Positions 17,610 through 26,885 of a stretch of 64,000 nt of DNA are shown here, in pieces. The stretch lies in contig JADJEQ010000043.1 in NCBI GenBank assembly GCA_016709025.1, forward strand, positions 59,817 through 123,816, written 5' to 3'. A program made the position numbers and the translations under genes. Position 1 is the stretch's first letter. Every line of letters starts with the position of its first letter. This DNA comes from Bacteroidales bacterium. GTDB lineage: Bacteria > Bacteroidota > Bacteroidia > Bacteroidales > Lentimicrobiaceae. The notes below the pieces were generated by a model, which was not told where the DNA came from, did no database searches, and worked only from the letters and a program-made list of their open reading frames with translations.

Positions 17610-18491
17610 TCACATGGTCCGGATTTCATCGATAAAATCTGTTGGATTCAATGCCAGTCTCACATTGATTGGTAAATCAATCTTAAATTCATGTGTTTGA
17701 TATCCACTTACAAAAATTGACCTGTCTGGAAAAGCTAAAGAAAGCTGGTGAATATATTCGGAATACTTTTTCAGGGTAAGCGGGGTTGTTACGGATGTAA
17801 ATAGATAATCGATTCTGTGTTTTAATGAAACCTCGATCAGGTCCTCAAAAGGAACAGATTGTCCAAGGTATATTACTCTAAAGCCTGCCTTTTTCACCAG
17901 ATAACTGTAGAATAGAAGACCAAGCTCATGCCATTCATTTGAGGGGAGGAAAATCAGGAAAGTTTTTGAAGCTGGTTTGCTGTTACCGGATTGGCCGTCA
18001 ATAGCTATTATAAGTTTTTGTCTGATGAGATTTGAAACAAAATGCTCCTGAGCAGGGTAAATGGTTCCGATTTGCCATAACAGCCCTATTTTTTCAAAAA
18101 ATGGGTATAAAACCTTTATTACAGTTTCATCGAAGCCGATTTTAATAACAGAAGTTGACAAAACACGCTCAAACCTTTGTTCATCAAGATCAATCATTGC
18201 AACAATCATTTGCTCAATCTGATTGTCTGAATCATGTGAAGTGTCGGAAATCTCCATGATCCTTTCATTTATTTCATCATTGTTCATGGTCACAATTGAC
18301 GAAATCTTTAACCCATTGCGATTCAGGGTTGAAACATTCAATAATTTCTTCAGATCATTATCCGAGTAGAATCTGATATTGGTGGAAGTTCTTTCAGGCT
18401 CAATCAGTTGATACCTTTTTTCCCAGATTCGTATGGTGTGGGCTTTTATGCCTGTAAGCTGTTCAAGATCTTTGATAGAATACTGAATCAT
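17610..18491 (-). CDS. MerR-family regulator with cobalamin-binding domain (CarH/LitR type)
   Basis: This is a 293-residue protein from ATG 18491 (an alternative ATG lies 7 codons upstream). Residues 1-70 are a MerR helix-turn-helix (YSIKDLEQLTGIKAHTIRIWEKRY). The middle helical bundle contains Wx9EH (W139, E149, H150), the motif that covers the adenosyl side of B12 in CarH. The Rossmann domain has ExHxxG (E186, H188, G191), a variant of the DxHxxG base-off cobalamin motif; H188 would bind cobalt from below. Family members repress DNA in the dark and fall apart in light. Carotenoid genes, the usual targets, are not in this window. Confidence 0.87.
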   Translation of the reverse strand: MIQYSIKDLEQLTGIKAHTIRIWEKRYQLIEPERTSTNIRFYSDNDLKKLLNVSTLNRNGLKISSIVTMNNDEINERIMEISDTSHDSDNQIEQMIVAMIDLDEQRFERVLSTSVIKIGFDETVIKVLYPFFEKIGLLWQIGTIYPAQEHFVSNLIRQKLIIAIDGQSGNSKPASKTFLIFLPSNEWHELGLLFYSYLVKKAGFRVIYLGQSVPFEDLIEVSLKHRIDYLFTSVTTPLTLKKYSEYIHQLSLAFPDRSIFVSGYQTHEFKIDLPINVRLALNPTDFIDEIRTM

Positions 18492-18656
18492 GGGTTTCGC
18501 GGTGTAAAACATGTTGTTTAATCTTTTAGATCATCGCTTATAACAAGCTATTTCTAAAAAAGTTTACAAATAAACCCGGAAAGTAATAATTCTCAGCAGT
18601 TTCTTAACAAATCAGGTAATTCCGGCTTATTATTCTGCTGAACATTATCTGTGCAA

Positions 18657-21266
18657 TTACATGAACAATACCCTGGCTTTTTCGAGTACCCGGTCAATAC
18701 CGGAAATATCCTTTCCGCCAGCTGTGGCATAATGAGGCTGTCCGCCACCGCCACCCTGAATCTCACGGGCAAGCTCCTTTACTAGGTTCCCGGCATTTAA
18801 ACCTTTGAGCTTTACGAGTGGTTCTGATATTGCAACCGTAATTCCCGGTTTGCCTTCAAACTGGTTAACCAATACAGCCAGATATTTGTCGCCTGATGAG
18901 AGAATTCTGTAAGCAAGATCTTTAACAACTGCAGGATCCAACGCTAATTTAGCAGGTACCAGCAATATCCCGTTCACATCAATTGCTTCATTTATAAGCT
19001 TGCGGGCCAAATCAGAAACGATCACACTGTTGAGTTCCTCAATCTGGGAGCGCAATTTAGCGTTTTCCTCTAACAGGTTTTTTACACCCCTGATCGGATC
19101 AACCGGGTTTTTAACCAGTTCTTTAACTTCTTCAATAAGTTTGGTCTGGCTTGCAAAAAATTCAGCGGCTTTATCCGCAGTAATCGCCTCAATTCGTCTT
19201 ACACCAGCTGCTATGGCAGATTCCGATACAATTTTAAACAATCCTATCTGGCCGGTTGCATGAACATGAGTGCCACCGCACAATTCAACAGATTGTCCAA
19301 ACCTGATTACGCGCACCGAATCACCATATTTTTCGCCAAAAAGGGCCATTGCTCCCATTTCTTTGGCCTGATCCATCGGAACACCCCTGGCTTCAATAAG
19401 GGTATTGTTCTCCCTGATCAGATGATTTACCATTTTCTCTACTTCAATTATTTCTGCATCACTCAACTTCTGAAAATGCGAAAAGTCAAACCGCAGGTAA
19501 TCGGGATGCACATAAGAACCTTTCTGCTCAACATGAGTTCCCAGTATGGCCCGCAATGCCTGGTGGAGCAAATGGGTTGCAGAATGGTTATTAGCAGAAC
19601 TCTGACGGGCTCCGGCCGAAACCCGGGCCTTTACTGTTGCCCCGGTGTCTGATGGCAGTGCTTCAGTGATATGGATAATCAGGTTATTTTCTTTACGGGT
19701 ATCTGTCACCATTATTATTTCAGCGCCCGATTCCATAGTTCCGGTATCACCGACCTGGCCTCCGCTTTCTGCATAGAATGGTGTTTCAGACAGCACTATC
19801 TGAAAAAGTTGTTTTCCCTTTGAAAGTACTTTACGGTAACGGGTAATCTTTGTTGTTGTTTCCAGCAGATCATAACCGACAAATGATTCGCCGGTTGTTT
19901 CTTCCAGAACAACCCAGTCATCTACATCTACACTGGCATCTTTTCTGGATCTTTCCTTTTGTTTTTGCAGTCCAAGGCTGAATCCTTCCATATCAACATC
20001 CCTTCCGGCTTCGCGGGCCATCAGGCTGGTAAGGTCGATCGGGAATCCGTAAGTATCGTACAATTCGAAAGCAAAAGAGCCATCGATCGGGTCTTTGCCC
20101 GTATTGGATTCAATGTATTGGTTGAATTTTCCGATTCCATGTGAAAGAGTACGCAGAAATGAGGCTTCTTCCTCAGCGATTACCTTTTCAATCAGGGATT
20201 TCTGGGTATTCAACTCATCGAAATAATAGCCCATCTGTCCGGCCAATGCAGGGATCAGCCTGTATATAAAAGGCTCATTCAGGTTCAGGAAGGTATAACC
20301 ATATCTTACTGCTCTTCTTAATATGCGGCGGATAACATATCCTGCTTTATTGTTGGAGGGCAGCTGGCCATCGGCAATTGCGAAAGCAATAGCCCTGAGG
20401 TGATCAGCTATTACACGCATAGCAACATCACTTTTCAGAGATGTGCCATAGGTTATTCCTGAAATTTTTGATATTTCTGCAATTAATGGTTGAAAAACAT
20501 CGGTGTCGTAATTCGATTGTTTTTTTTGCAGTACCATGCAAAGTCGCTCGAAACCCATCCCGGTGTCAACATGTTTGGCTGGTAATGGTTGCAGGCTACC
20601 GTTGGCCAGGCGATTGAATTCCATGAATACAAGATTCCATATTTCGATAACCAGCGGGTCACCCATGTTTACCAGTGTGGCGCCATCTGTTTTCATACGA
20701 TCTTCATCGTTGCGGATATCTACGTGAATTTCGGAACATGGACCGCAAGGGCCGGTATCGCCCATTTCCCAGAAATTATCTTTTTTATTGCCACGTATGA
20801 TTCTGTCTTCAGCAATATGGCTTTTCCAGAAATTATAGGCATCCATATCCGCATCGAGGTTGTCTTCTTTATCGCCGCCAAAAATGGTTACATACATCCG
20901 GTCTTTGTCAATTTTGTAGACTCCGGTCAATAATTCCCAGGCCCAGGCTATGGCCTCCTCTTTGAAGTAATTGCCGAATGACCAGTTGCCAAGCATCTCG
21001 AACATAGTATGATGATAAGTGTCGTGGCCAACTTCTTCAAGATCATTGTGTTTGCCTGAAACCCTCAGGCATTTCTGAGAGTTGGCTATGCGTGGGTATT
21101 TCACAGGAGAGTTGCCCAGGAATATATCTTTAAACTGGTTCATCCCGGCATTGGTAAACATCAGGGTTGGATCATCTTTTATAATCATTGGCGCCGATGC
21201 AACCAATTGGTGTTCTTTTGACCTGAAAAAATCGAGGAAGGTTTGCCGGATCTGTTGTGCGTTCAT
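18657..21266 (-). CDS. alaS: Alanine--tRNA ligase
   Basis: This 869-residue class II synthetase charges tRNA-Ala. It opens with the aminoacylation domain (FFRSKEHQLVASAPMI, then GPCGPCSEIHVD), continues with the tRNA-binding helical region, and carries the editing-domain zinc motifs HSATHLLH (near 560) and CGGTHVHATG (near 665) that remove mischarged serine and glycine. The C-terminal DHHA1 part ends with GGGGGQPHYATAGGKD. Full length, all motifs present. It is divergent from an M23 peptidase gene. Confidence 0.97.
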   Translation of the reverse strand: MNAQQIRQTFLDFFRSKEHQLVASAPMIIKDDPTLMFTNAGMNQFKDIFLGNSPVKYPRIANSQKCLRVSGKHNDLEEVGHDTYHHTMFEMLGNWSFGNYFKEEAIAWAWELLTGVYKIDKDRMYVTIFGGDKEDNLDADMDAYNFWKSHIAEDRIIRGNKKDNFWEMGDTGPCGPCSEIHVDIRNDEDRMKTDGATLVNMGDPLVIEIWNLVFMEFNRLANGSLQPLPAKHVDTGMGFERLCMVLQKKQSNYDTDVFQPLIAEISKISGITYGTSLKSDVAMRVIADHLRAIAFAIADGQLPSNNKAGYVIRRILRRAVRYGYTFLNLNEPFIYRLIPALAGQMGYYFDELNTQKSLIEKVIAEEEASFLRTLSHGIGKFNQYIESNTGKDPIDGSFAFELYDTYGFPIDLTSLMAREAGRDVDMEGFSLGLQKQKERSRKDASVDVDDWVVLEETTGESFVGYDLLETTTKITRYRKVLSKGKQLFQIVLSETPFYAESGGQVGDTGTMESGAEIIMVTDTRKENNLIIHITEALPSDTGATVKARVSAGARQSSANNHSATHLLHQALRAILGTHVEQKGSYVHPDYLRFDFSHFQKLSDAEIIEVEKMVNHLIRENNTLIEARGVPMDQAKEMGAMALFGEKYGDSVRVIRFGQSVELCGGTHVHATGQIGLFKIVSESAIAAGVRRIEAITADKAAEFFASQTKLIEEVKELVKNPVDPIRGVKNLLEENAKLRSQIEELNSVIVSDLARKLINEAIDVNGILLVPAKLALDPAVVKDLAYRILSSGDKYLAVLVNQFEGKPGITVAISEPLVKLKGLNAGNLVKELAREIQGGGGGQPHYATAGGKDISGIDRVLEKARVLFM

Positions 21267-21347
21267 ATGCAGAAGTTTATAATGTTCAGCTATAAGCTGA
21301 TTTTAGATTTTTAACTTGTTAAAGGGTGCAAATTTAGTTGAAAATGT

Positions 21348-21355
21348 TAATTTTG
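21348..21355 (+). promoter_or_regulatory. -7 element before the M23 peptidase gene
   Basis: TAATTTTG matches TAnnTTTG and sits 59 bases before ATG 21415. It lies inside a possible N-terminal extension of the gene, supporting the shorter start. No clear -33 partner is visible. Confidence 0.3.
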
Positions 21356-21414
21356 CCGTCACCCGGTCAAAAAGAACGGTTTTCTTTTACTTTAATTTGA
21401 ATATTCTGCTTTCG

Positions 21415-22344
21415 ATGGCGAAGATCAGATACCATTTTAATACAAAGTCGTTGAAAATTGAAAAAGTTCAGACGACCATGAAGCAGAAGCTAACCCGCTT
21501 GCTGTATGTTTTGGCAAGTGGATTGGTTTTTGCCACGGCTGTATTGATTCTTGCTTATAATTTCATCGAATCTCCAAAAGAAAGGATGATGCAGCGGGAA
21601 ATTGAACAGTATGAACTGCAATATAAAATTTTGAACGACAGGTTAGAGCAGGTTCAGAAAGTGGTTACCGATCTTCAGGACAGGGATGATAACATTTACC
21701 GTGTAATTTTCGAATCGGAACCTATTCCATCTTCTGTCAGAAAGGCAGGTTTCGGTGGCGCTGACCGCTACTCAAAACTCGAAGGATTCAAAAATTCGGA
21801 AATAATCACCAATACTACCCAACAGCTCGATTTAATAACCAGCCAGTTGTATGTTCAGTCGAAGTCGTTTGATGAAGTATTTGGTCTTGCAAAGCGCAAG
21901 GAGGAGCTGATTGCTGCCATTCCTGCCATTCAGCCGGTTTCAAACAAGGATCTCCGCAGGATCGGGTCATATTTCGGATACAGGACCGACCCTTTTTACA
22001 AGGTGACTAAATTTCATGAAGGGATTGACTTTACGGCAACAGTAGGTACCGATGTATATGCAACCGGCGATGGAACTGTTATCCAGGTTGAGCGTTCCTA
22101 TGGCGGTTATGGGAATTGTATTACCATTAACCATGGGTTTGGTTATCAAACGGTGTATGCCCATTTGTCGAAGATGGGTGTGCGCAGGGGCGAGAAAATC
22201 AAACGAGGGCAGGTTATTGGCCAGGTTGGCAACACAGGAAAATCTACTTCGCCTCACCTGCATTATGAGGTTCACAAAGGAGGTAAATCAGTGGATCCCA
22301 TTAATTTCTTTTCAATGATATTACCCCTGAAGAATATAGAATGA
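21415..22344 (+). CDS. M23-family (LytM-type) peptidase, membrane anchored
   Basis: This is a 309-residue protein. After a basic N-terminus there is one membrane helix (LLYVLASGLVFATAVLILAYNFI, near 27-49), a coiled coil (about 55-105) and a C-terminal LytM domain. The zinc ligands are in FHEGIDFTA (near 202) and HLHYEVH (near 282). The domain either cuts peptidoglycan cross-bridges or, if partly inactive, activates amidases; here the metal residues are intact. ATG 21415 (MAKIRYHF) is preferred over an in-frame upstream codon because of family fit. A small MerR gene follows 52 bases downstream. Confidence 0.9.
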   Translation: MAKIRYHFNTKSLKIEKVQTTMKQKLTRLLYVLASGLVFATAVLILAYNFIESPKERMMQREIEQYELQYKILNDRLEQVQKVVTDLQDRDDNIYRVIFESEPIPSSVRKAGFGGADRYSKLEGFKNSEIITNTTQQLDLITSQLYVQSKSFDEVFGLAKRKEELIAAIPAIQPVSNKDLRRIGSYFGYRTDPFYKVTKFHEGIDFTATVGTDVYATGDGTVIQVERSYGGYGNCITINHGFGYQTVYAHLSKMGVRRGEKIKRGQVIGQVGNTGKSTSPHLHYEVHKGGKSVDPINFFSMILPLKNIE

Positions 22345-22396
22345 TGATAGAGTTTTCACAACAGCCATCTCAGACCCTCGATTAAAAATTATTCCG

Positions 22397-22735
22397 ATGC
22401 CTTATAAAAAGCGGGAAATTGAAAAAGTGTATTACCGGATTGGCGAAGTTGCCAAGATGTTTGGTGTTAATCCTTCATTGATCCGGTTCTGGGAAAATGA
22501 ATTTGATATTATCAAGCCATACAGGAATAAAAAGGGAAACCGGTTTTTTACCAAACAGGATATTAAAAACTTTCACCTGATCTTCCACCTGGTGAAAGAA
22601 CGTGGTTTTACCTTGCAGGGAGCACGGGAGAAACTGAAGTCAAATCCGGAAGAGACTACCGATCATGCAGAAGTCGTCAGGAATCTTCAAAAGATCAGGC
22701 TTTTCCTGATTGATCTTAAATCAGAACTGGAATAA
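22397..22735 (+). CDS. Small MerR-family transcription regulator
   Basis: This is a 112-residue protein: a MerR helix-turn-helix (YYRIGEVAKMFGVNPSLIRFWENEF, residues 11-35) with its wing (GNRFFTKQDIKNFHLI), then a helix likely to dimerise. No effector domain is present. This short form is conserved beside M23 peptidase genes in Bacteroidota and may regulate cell-envelope functions; that role is inferred. Its stop is directly adjacent to the stop of the convergent hldD gene, with no spacer. Confidence 0.88.
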   Translation: MPYKKREIEKVYYRIGEVAKMFGVNPSLIRFWENEFDIIKPYRNKKGNRFFTKQDIKNFHLIFHLVKERGFTLQGAREKLKSNPEETTDHAEVVRNLQKIRLFLIDLKSELE

Positions 22736-23701
22736 TCAGAGATAGTTTTTTTTAGACAGATAGTTTCTTACGTAATCAGAAACTCCTTCTTCAAGAGAGG
22801 TGAATTCTGCTTTGTATCCTGCATTCCTGAGTTTCAACATTTCCGCTTCTGTAAAATACTGGTATTTATCCCTGATGTCAGCCGGTGTATCAACGAAACC
22901 GATCGCTGGCTCCACATCTGATGCTTTAAAAGTAGCGAGAGCGAGGTCGACAAATGAACGGGCCTTACCGGTTCCGAGGTTATACAATCCCGGTTCCGGT
23001 TGCTTTTCCATCATGAAAATCAGAACTGCAACAACATCCTTAACGTAAACAAAATCCCTTAGTTGCATGCCATCTTCAAAATCGGGCCGGTGCGAGCGGA
23101 ACAACTTTACACTGCCTGTGTCCTTTATTTGTCTGTATGCATGAAATATGACCGATGCCATCCGGCCTTTGTGGTATTCATTGGGGCCATAGACATTAAA
23201 AAACTTCATACCTGCCCAGAACGGGGGCGTTACATCCTGGTCAAGCACCCATTTATCAAATTCATTTTTTGAAATACCGTAAGGATTCAGAGGTTGCAGA
23301 TTTTGAACAATATCATGATTGTCGGCATATCCCAATTCACCCAATCCATAAGTTGCAGCAGAAGAAGCATAAACTACCGGAATCTGGAACAACGTGGCCA
23401 GATCCCATACTTTCTGTGAATAGCCGGTATTCAATTCATCGAATATGGCCATGTTAAATTCGGTGGTATCTGTTCTGGCCCCGATGTGAAAGATGAATTG
23501 CACCTTATGGCCGTTTTTATCCAGCCACTGAAGAAAAGTACTTCTCCCGATTTTCTCATAAATCTGTTTGCCTTCAAGATTACCGGCCTTCCCGGTTTTT
23601 GAGAAATCATCAACAGCTATGATGTTTTTGTACCCTTTTTCTAAAAGGCCTGAAATCAGGCAACTTCCTATAAATCCTGCGGCACCTGTAACTATGATCA
23701 T
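22736..23701 (-). CDS. hldD: ADP-L-glycero-D-manno-heptose 6-epimerase
   Basis: This is a 321-residue short-chain-dehydrogenase-type sugar-nucleotide epimerase. NAD(P) is bound by TGAAGFIGS at residues 5-13; the catalytic YGISKNEFD (tyrosine and lysine) lies near 141; KFFNVYGPNEYHKGRMASV near 166 is specific to the heptose epimerase. The product is the L,D-heptose precursor for lipopolysaccharide core. No other lps genes are adjacent. Confidence 0.9.
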   Translation of the reverse strand: MIIVTGAAGFIGSCLISGLLEKGYKNIIAVDDFSKTGKAGNLEGKQIYEKIGRSTFLQWLDKNGHKVQFIFHIGARTDTTEFNMAIFDELNTGYSQKVWDLATLFQIPVVYASSAATYGLGELGYADNHDIVQNLQPLNPYGISKNEFDKWVLDQDVTPPFWAGMKFFNVYGPNEYHKGRMASVIFHAYRQIKDTGSVKLFRSHRPDFEDGMQLRDFVYVKDVVAVLIFMMEKQPEPGLYNLGTGKARSFVDLALATFKASDVEPAIGFVDTPADIRDKYQYFTEAEMLKLRNAGYKAEFTSLEEGVSDYVRNYLSKKNYL

Positions 23702-23734
23702 TGAATTGAATTCAGAATGATTAAATAAAACTGA

Positions 23735-24844
23735 TTAATTACCGGCATGTTTTTCAAAACCGAACAATTTAAACATGGTTTTAAAAATGTCAGTGTTGTC
23801 GATAAATCCATGGAATTCTTCTGACCCCGGACCTTTGGCATACAAAGGTACGGGGATGGCTGAATGATCTCCGGTTGAAAATTTGCCTTCAGGCTTGCCA
23901 TTGGTTAAATCGCCTGCCGGAATACTCAACCCTCCGGTTTCATGGTCAGCCGTAATGATAACCAGTGTCTCGCCGTTCCTTTCCGCGAAATCCAGCGCTA
24001 CTTCGCAGGCTTTGTCGAAATCAATAGTTTCATTAATAACATAATCAAGATCATTGTCGTGTCCTCCCCAGTCGATCTGTGAGCCCTCAACCATCAGAAA
24101 AAAACCTTTTTGGCCGGAACTAAGCAAATCAATTGCCTTTGAAGTGCTCAGGCTCAGCATATCGCCCCTCCCTTCGGAATACTTTGGGGCATGATTGGTA
24201 TATAGCAGTGCGGCCAGTTTTCCCCGGGTGATTTCCATCATTTCAGGAATCGTTTTAACGACCTGGTAATTTCTGAACAGCAAACTATCTATCAGGTTCA
24301 GGCTGTCCGTTCTGTTATTGAAATTGTCAAGACCACCTCCGATAAAAACATCAATGTCGGTGTAAAGGAACTGAAGGGCAATTTTTTCAACTTCTTTCCG
24401 GCTTTCGACTGATGCAATAAAGGAAGCCGGGGTTGCATGGGTAAGAGCAGAAGTAGCAACCAGTCCTGTAGCGAGGTTATTATCCTCAGCATACTTCAGA
24501 ATACTGGTTACCGGAGTTTTGTCAGGAAGCATGCCAATCATGCCATTTGTGGTTTTGTGTCCGGTTGCAATTGCAGTTCCGGCAGCAGCAGAATCGGTAA
24601 TATAGTCGCTGTCAGAAAAAGTTTTCACCAATGCAATGTTGGGGCAACGGGTCATCACCAGTTTATCCTGAGTGGCTGTATAGGCAGCGTACATTTGTGA
24701 AAGGCCCATTCCATCGCCGATCATCAGAATGATGTTTTTAGGGAGATTCTTCTGAGATACGGAATTAACTACTCTTTTATTCTGGGCATAAGCTGATTGA
24801 GCTGATAATATAATGAATGCCGTTAAAAACACAATATTTTTCAT
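23735..24844 (-). CDS. Alkaline phosphatase, secreted
   Basis: This 369-residue enzyme has a cleavable signal peptide (MKNIVFLTAFIILSAQSAYA). The active site is intact: MIGDGMGLSQ near 42 (metal aspartate), DSAAAGTAIATGHKT near 83 (serine nucleophile), GGHDNDLDYV near 258, TADHETGGL near 298 and STGDHSAIPVPLYAKGPGS near 322. It hydrolyses phosphate monoesters in the periplasm. It is shorter than E. coli PhoA (471) but normal for Bacteroidota. A gap of 33 bases separates it from hldD. Confidence 0.92.
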   Translation of the reverse strand: MKNIVFLTAFIILSAQSAYAQNKRVVNSVSQKNLPKNIILMIGDGMGLSQMYAAYTATQDKLVMTRCPNIALVKTFSDSDYITDSAAAGTAIATGHKTTNGMIGMLPDKTPVTSILKYAEDNNLATGLVATSALTHATPASFIASVESRKEVEKIALQFLYTDIDVFIGGGLDNFNNRTDSLNLIDSLLFRNYQVVKTIPEMMEITRGKLAALLYTNHAPKYSEGRGDMLSLSTSKAIDLLSSGQKGFFLMVEGSQIDWGGHDNDLDYVINETIDFDKACEVALDFAERNGETLVIITADHETGGLSIPAGDLTNGKPEGKFSTGDHSAIPVPLYAKGPGSEEFHGFIDNTDIFKTMFKLFGFEKHAGN

Positions 24845-25121
24845 CCGGGAAGTTACTAATGTACAAATATGAATGCCGGGTTTCCCCTGATTACAGATGC
24901 AAAAGTAAAAAATTAGCAGTCAAAGCCAGCATTAATATATTGTTAAGTAAATGAAGCCGGGCCGCAAAGAACACAGATAGCAATTTATTTCAACAGGCAG
25001 CAAGCAACTTAAAATTTATATTACATTTGACAGGTTTTAAAAGATACCCCGGTAAAGGGAAGAAGTGAACAGGTAATTGAATCAAAATGTTCGTAAATTC
25101 ATCAAACTTAATCGAAACAAC

Positions 25122-26525
25122 ATGAAAGAAAAGACTGTGGCTCTGCTGAATGAGTCAAAAACTGCAAGGTGGATTGCATTGCTGTTGATTTCATCAACAA
25201 TGTTTTTTGCCTATTTCTTTGTTGATGTGGTTGCACCGCTTCAGACAATGCTTGAAACAGATTATAAATGGACACCCGAAGTTTTTGGGATGCTGGGTGG
25301 TTCTGAGTTTTTTCTAAATGTTTTTGCTTTCTTTCTGATTTTTTCCGGAATCATCCTGGATAAAATGGGGATTCGCTTTACTTTGATTACTGCCGGATTA
25401 ACTATGGTAATCGGTGCATTTCTGAAGTTTTATGCTTTAACACCAGGTTTTCAGGCAACTGGTTTTGCAACCTGGCTTGGAACATTTGTTACCTGGGTTC
25501 CGGCATCAGCAAAACTCGCATTTGTTGGTTTTGCAATATTCGGTGTTGGTGTTGAAATGGCGGGCATTACCGTTTCAAAAACAATCGTAAAGTGGTTTAA
25601 AGGCAAGGAAATGGCATTGGCCATGGGTCTTGAGATGGCTGTCGCTCGCCTGGGCGTTTTTGCTGTTTTCCGTCTTACACCTATTTTTGCCGAGAACGGT
25701 GGCCCTTCTAACTCAGTCTTTATGGGATTGGGCTTTTTGTGTATTGGATTCCTGACCTTCTTTATTTATACCTTCATGGATCGCAAGCTTGACAAGCAGA
25801 TGGGTGTTTCAAAACTCACTGCTGATCCGGAAGAAGAATTCAAACTCAGCGACATTAAAAAGATATTTACCAATCCCGGATTTCTTGCCATCGCAGGACT
25901 CTGTGTTTTGTTTTATTCAGCGATTTTCCCGTTCCAGAAATTTGCTACCGACATGCTTGCTTCAAAGCTGGATGTGGATGTTAAGACAGCTGCTGCATAT
26001 TTCTCCTATTTTCCTATCGGAGCAATGATTCTAACCCCTCCGATCGGCTATTTTCTTGACCTGAAAGGCAAAGGAGCTACTATGATGATATATGGTGCCG
26101 TGCTGTTGACTGTTTCACATCTTATTTTTGCATTGGTTCCGGCTGAGGTTTTCAATGTGCCGATTGCTATCGGAACCATTGTTATACTCGGTACAGCCTT
26201 TTCTCTTGTTCCTGCTTCCATGTGGCCCTCACTCCCCAAAATCGTGGAGGAAAGATATCTGGGTTCAGCTTATGGCGCCATCTTCTGGATTCAGAACATT
26301 GGTTTACTCGCAGTGCCAATTCTCATAGGGTGGGCACTTACAGCTTCAAATCCCGGCGTATCAGAGCAGATTACGGCCGGCGTTGAAGGAGTGAAATACA
26401 ACTATACTGTTCCCGAATTGATTTTTGCCGGATTTGGCGTTCTGGCTTTTATTCTTGGCTTTGTGCTTAAAGCTGTTGACCGCAAAAACGGTTATGGCCT
26501 CGAGCTTCCGAATAAGAAAAAATAG
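25122..26525 (+). CDS. MFS transporter
   Basis: This is a 467-residue protein with about twelve membrane helices in two halves. The loop after helix 2 reads GIILDKMGIRFTL, the MFS motif A region, and its second-half mate is GYFLDLKGKGATM. The substrate is not evident. The start is taken at ATG 25122 (MKEKTVALL); an in-frame TTG at 25077 would add a polar extension. Two terminators follow. It is next to, but divergent in strand from, the alpha-glucan locus, so a sugar role is possible but unproven. Confidence 0.85.
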   Translation: MKEKTVALLNESKTARWIALLLISSTMFFAYFFVDVVAPLQTMLETDYKWTPEVFGMLGGSEFFLNVFAFFLIFSGIILDKMGIRFTLITAGLTMVIGAFLKFYALTPGFQATGFATWLGTFVTWVPASAKLAFVGFAIFGVGVEMAGITVSKTIVKWFKGKEMALAMGLEMAVARLGVFAVFRLTPIFAENGGPSNSVFMGLGFLCIGFLTFFIYTFMDRKLDKQMGVSKLTADPEEEFKLSDIKKIFTNPGFLAIAGLCVLFYSAIFPFQKFATDMLASKLDVDVKTAAAYFSYFPIGAMILTPPIGYFLDLKGKGATMMIYGAVLLTVSHLIFALVPAEVFNVPIAIGTIVILGTAFSLVPASMWPSLPKIVEERYLGSAYGAIFWIQNIGLLAVPILIGWALTASNPGVSEQITAGVEGVKYNYTVPELIFAGFGVLAFILGFVLKAVDRKNGYGLELPNKKK

Positions 26526-26544
26526 ATTCCTGTTTTTAATTTTG

Positions 26545-26573
26545 AAAGCGGCATTTCCCAATGCCGCTTTTTT
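26545..26573 (+). terminator. First of two tandem terminators after the MFS gene
   Basis: A perfect 10-bp stem AAAGCGGCAT / ATGCCGCTTT with a 6-base loop runs into six T, starting 20 bases past the stop. Confidence 0.87.
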
Positions 26574-26581
26574 ATGCAAAA

Positions 26582-26610
26582 AAAAACCTGCCGGGATGAG
26601 CAGGTTTTTC
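26582..26610 (+). terminator. Second tandem terminator after the MFS gene
   Basis: A perfect 10-bp stem AAAAACCTGC / GCAGGTTTTT with an 8-base loop. It lies 9 bases after the first terminator and could also act on minus-strand transcription from the GH13 gene. Confidence 0.75.
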
Positions 26611-26885
26611 TAACGACATCTAATGAGGTGGGATTAACTTAAACCAAGGGGCCGGGATGCCCTTAGTTTATATAACTATGATATAATTATAAAACATTAC
26701 AAATATCTGTACAAATAAAAGCCTTTGCTGACAAAATGAATAATTGCCTGAATAAAGTTATCCAGCGTACCCTTTTGATGAGTAACTGCAGGAAATTAAT
26801 CATTCTGATATTCAAAAATGTGGCTCAAACCATCTTTTATGTGGCCTTTTGCGCTTTAATTCAGTACAGACTGAACGATCAGAAT

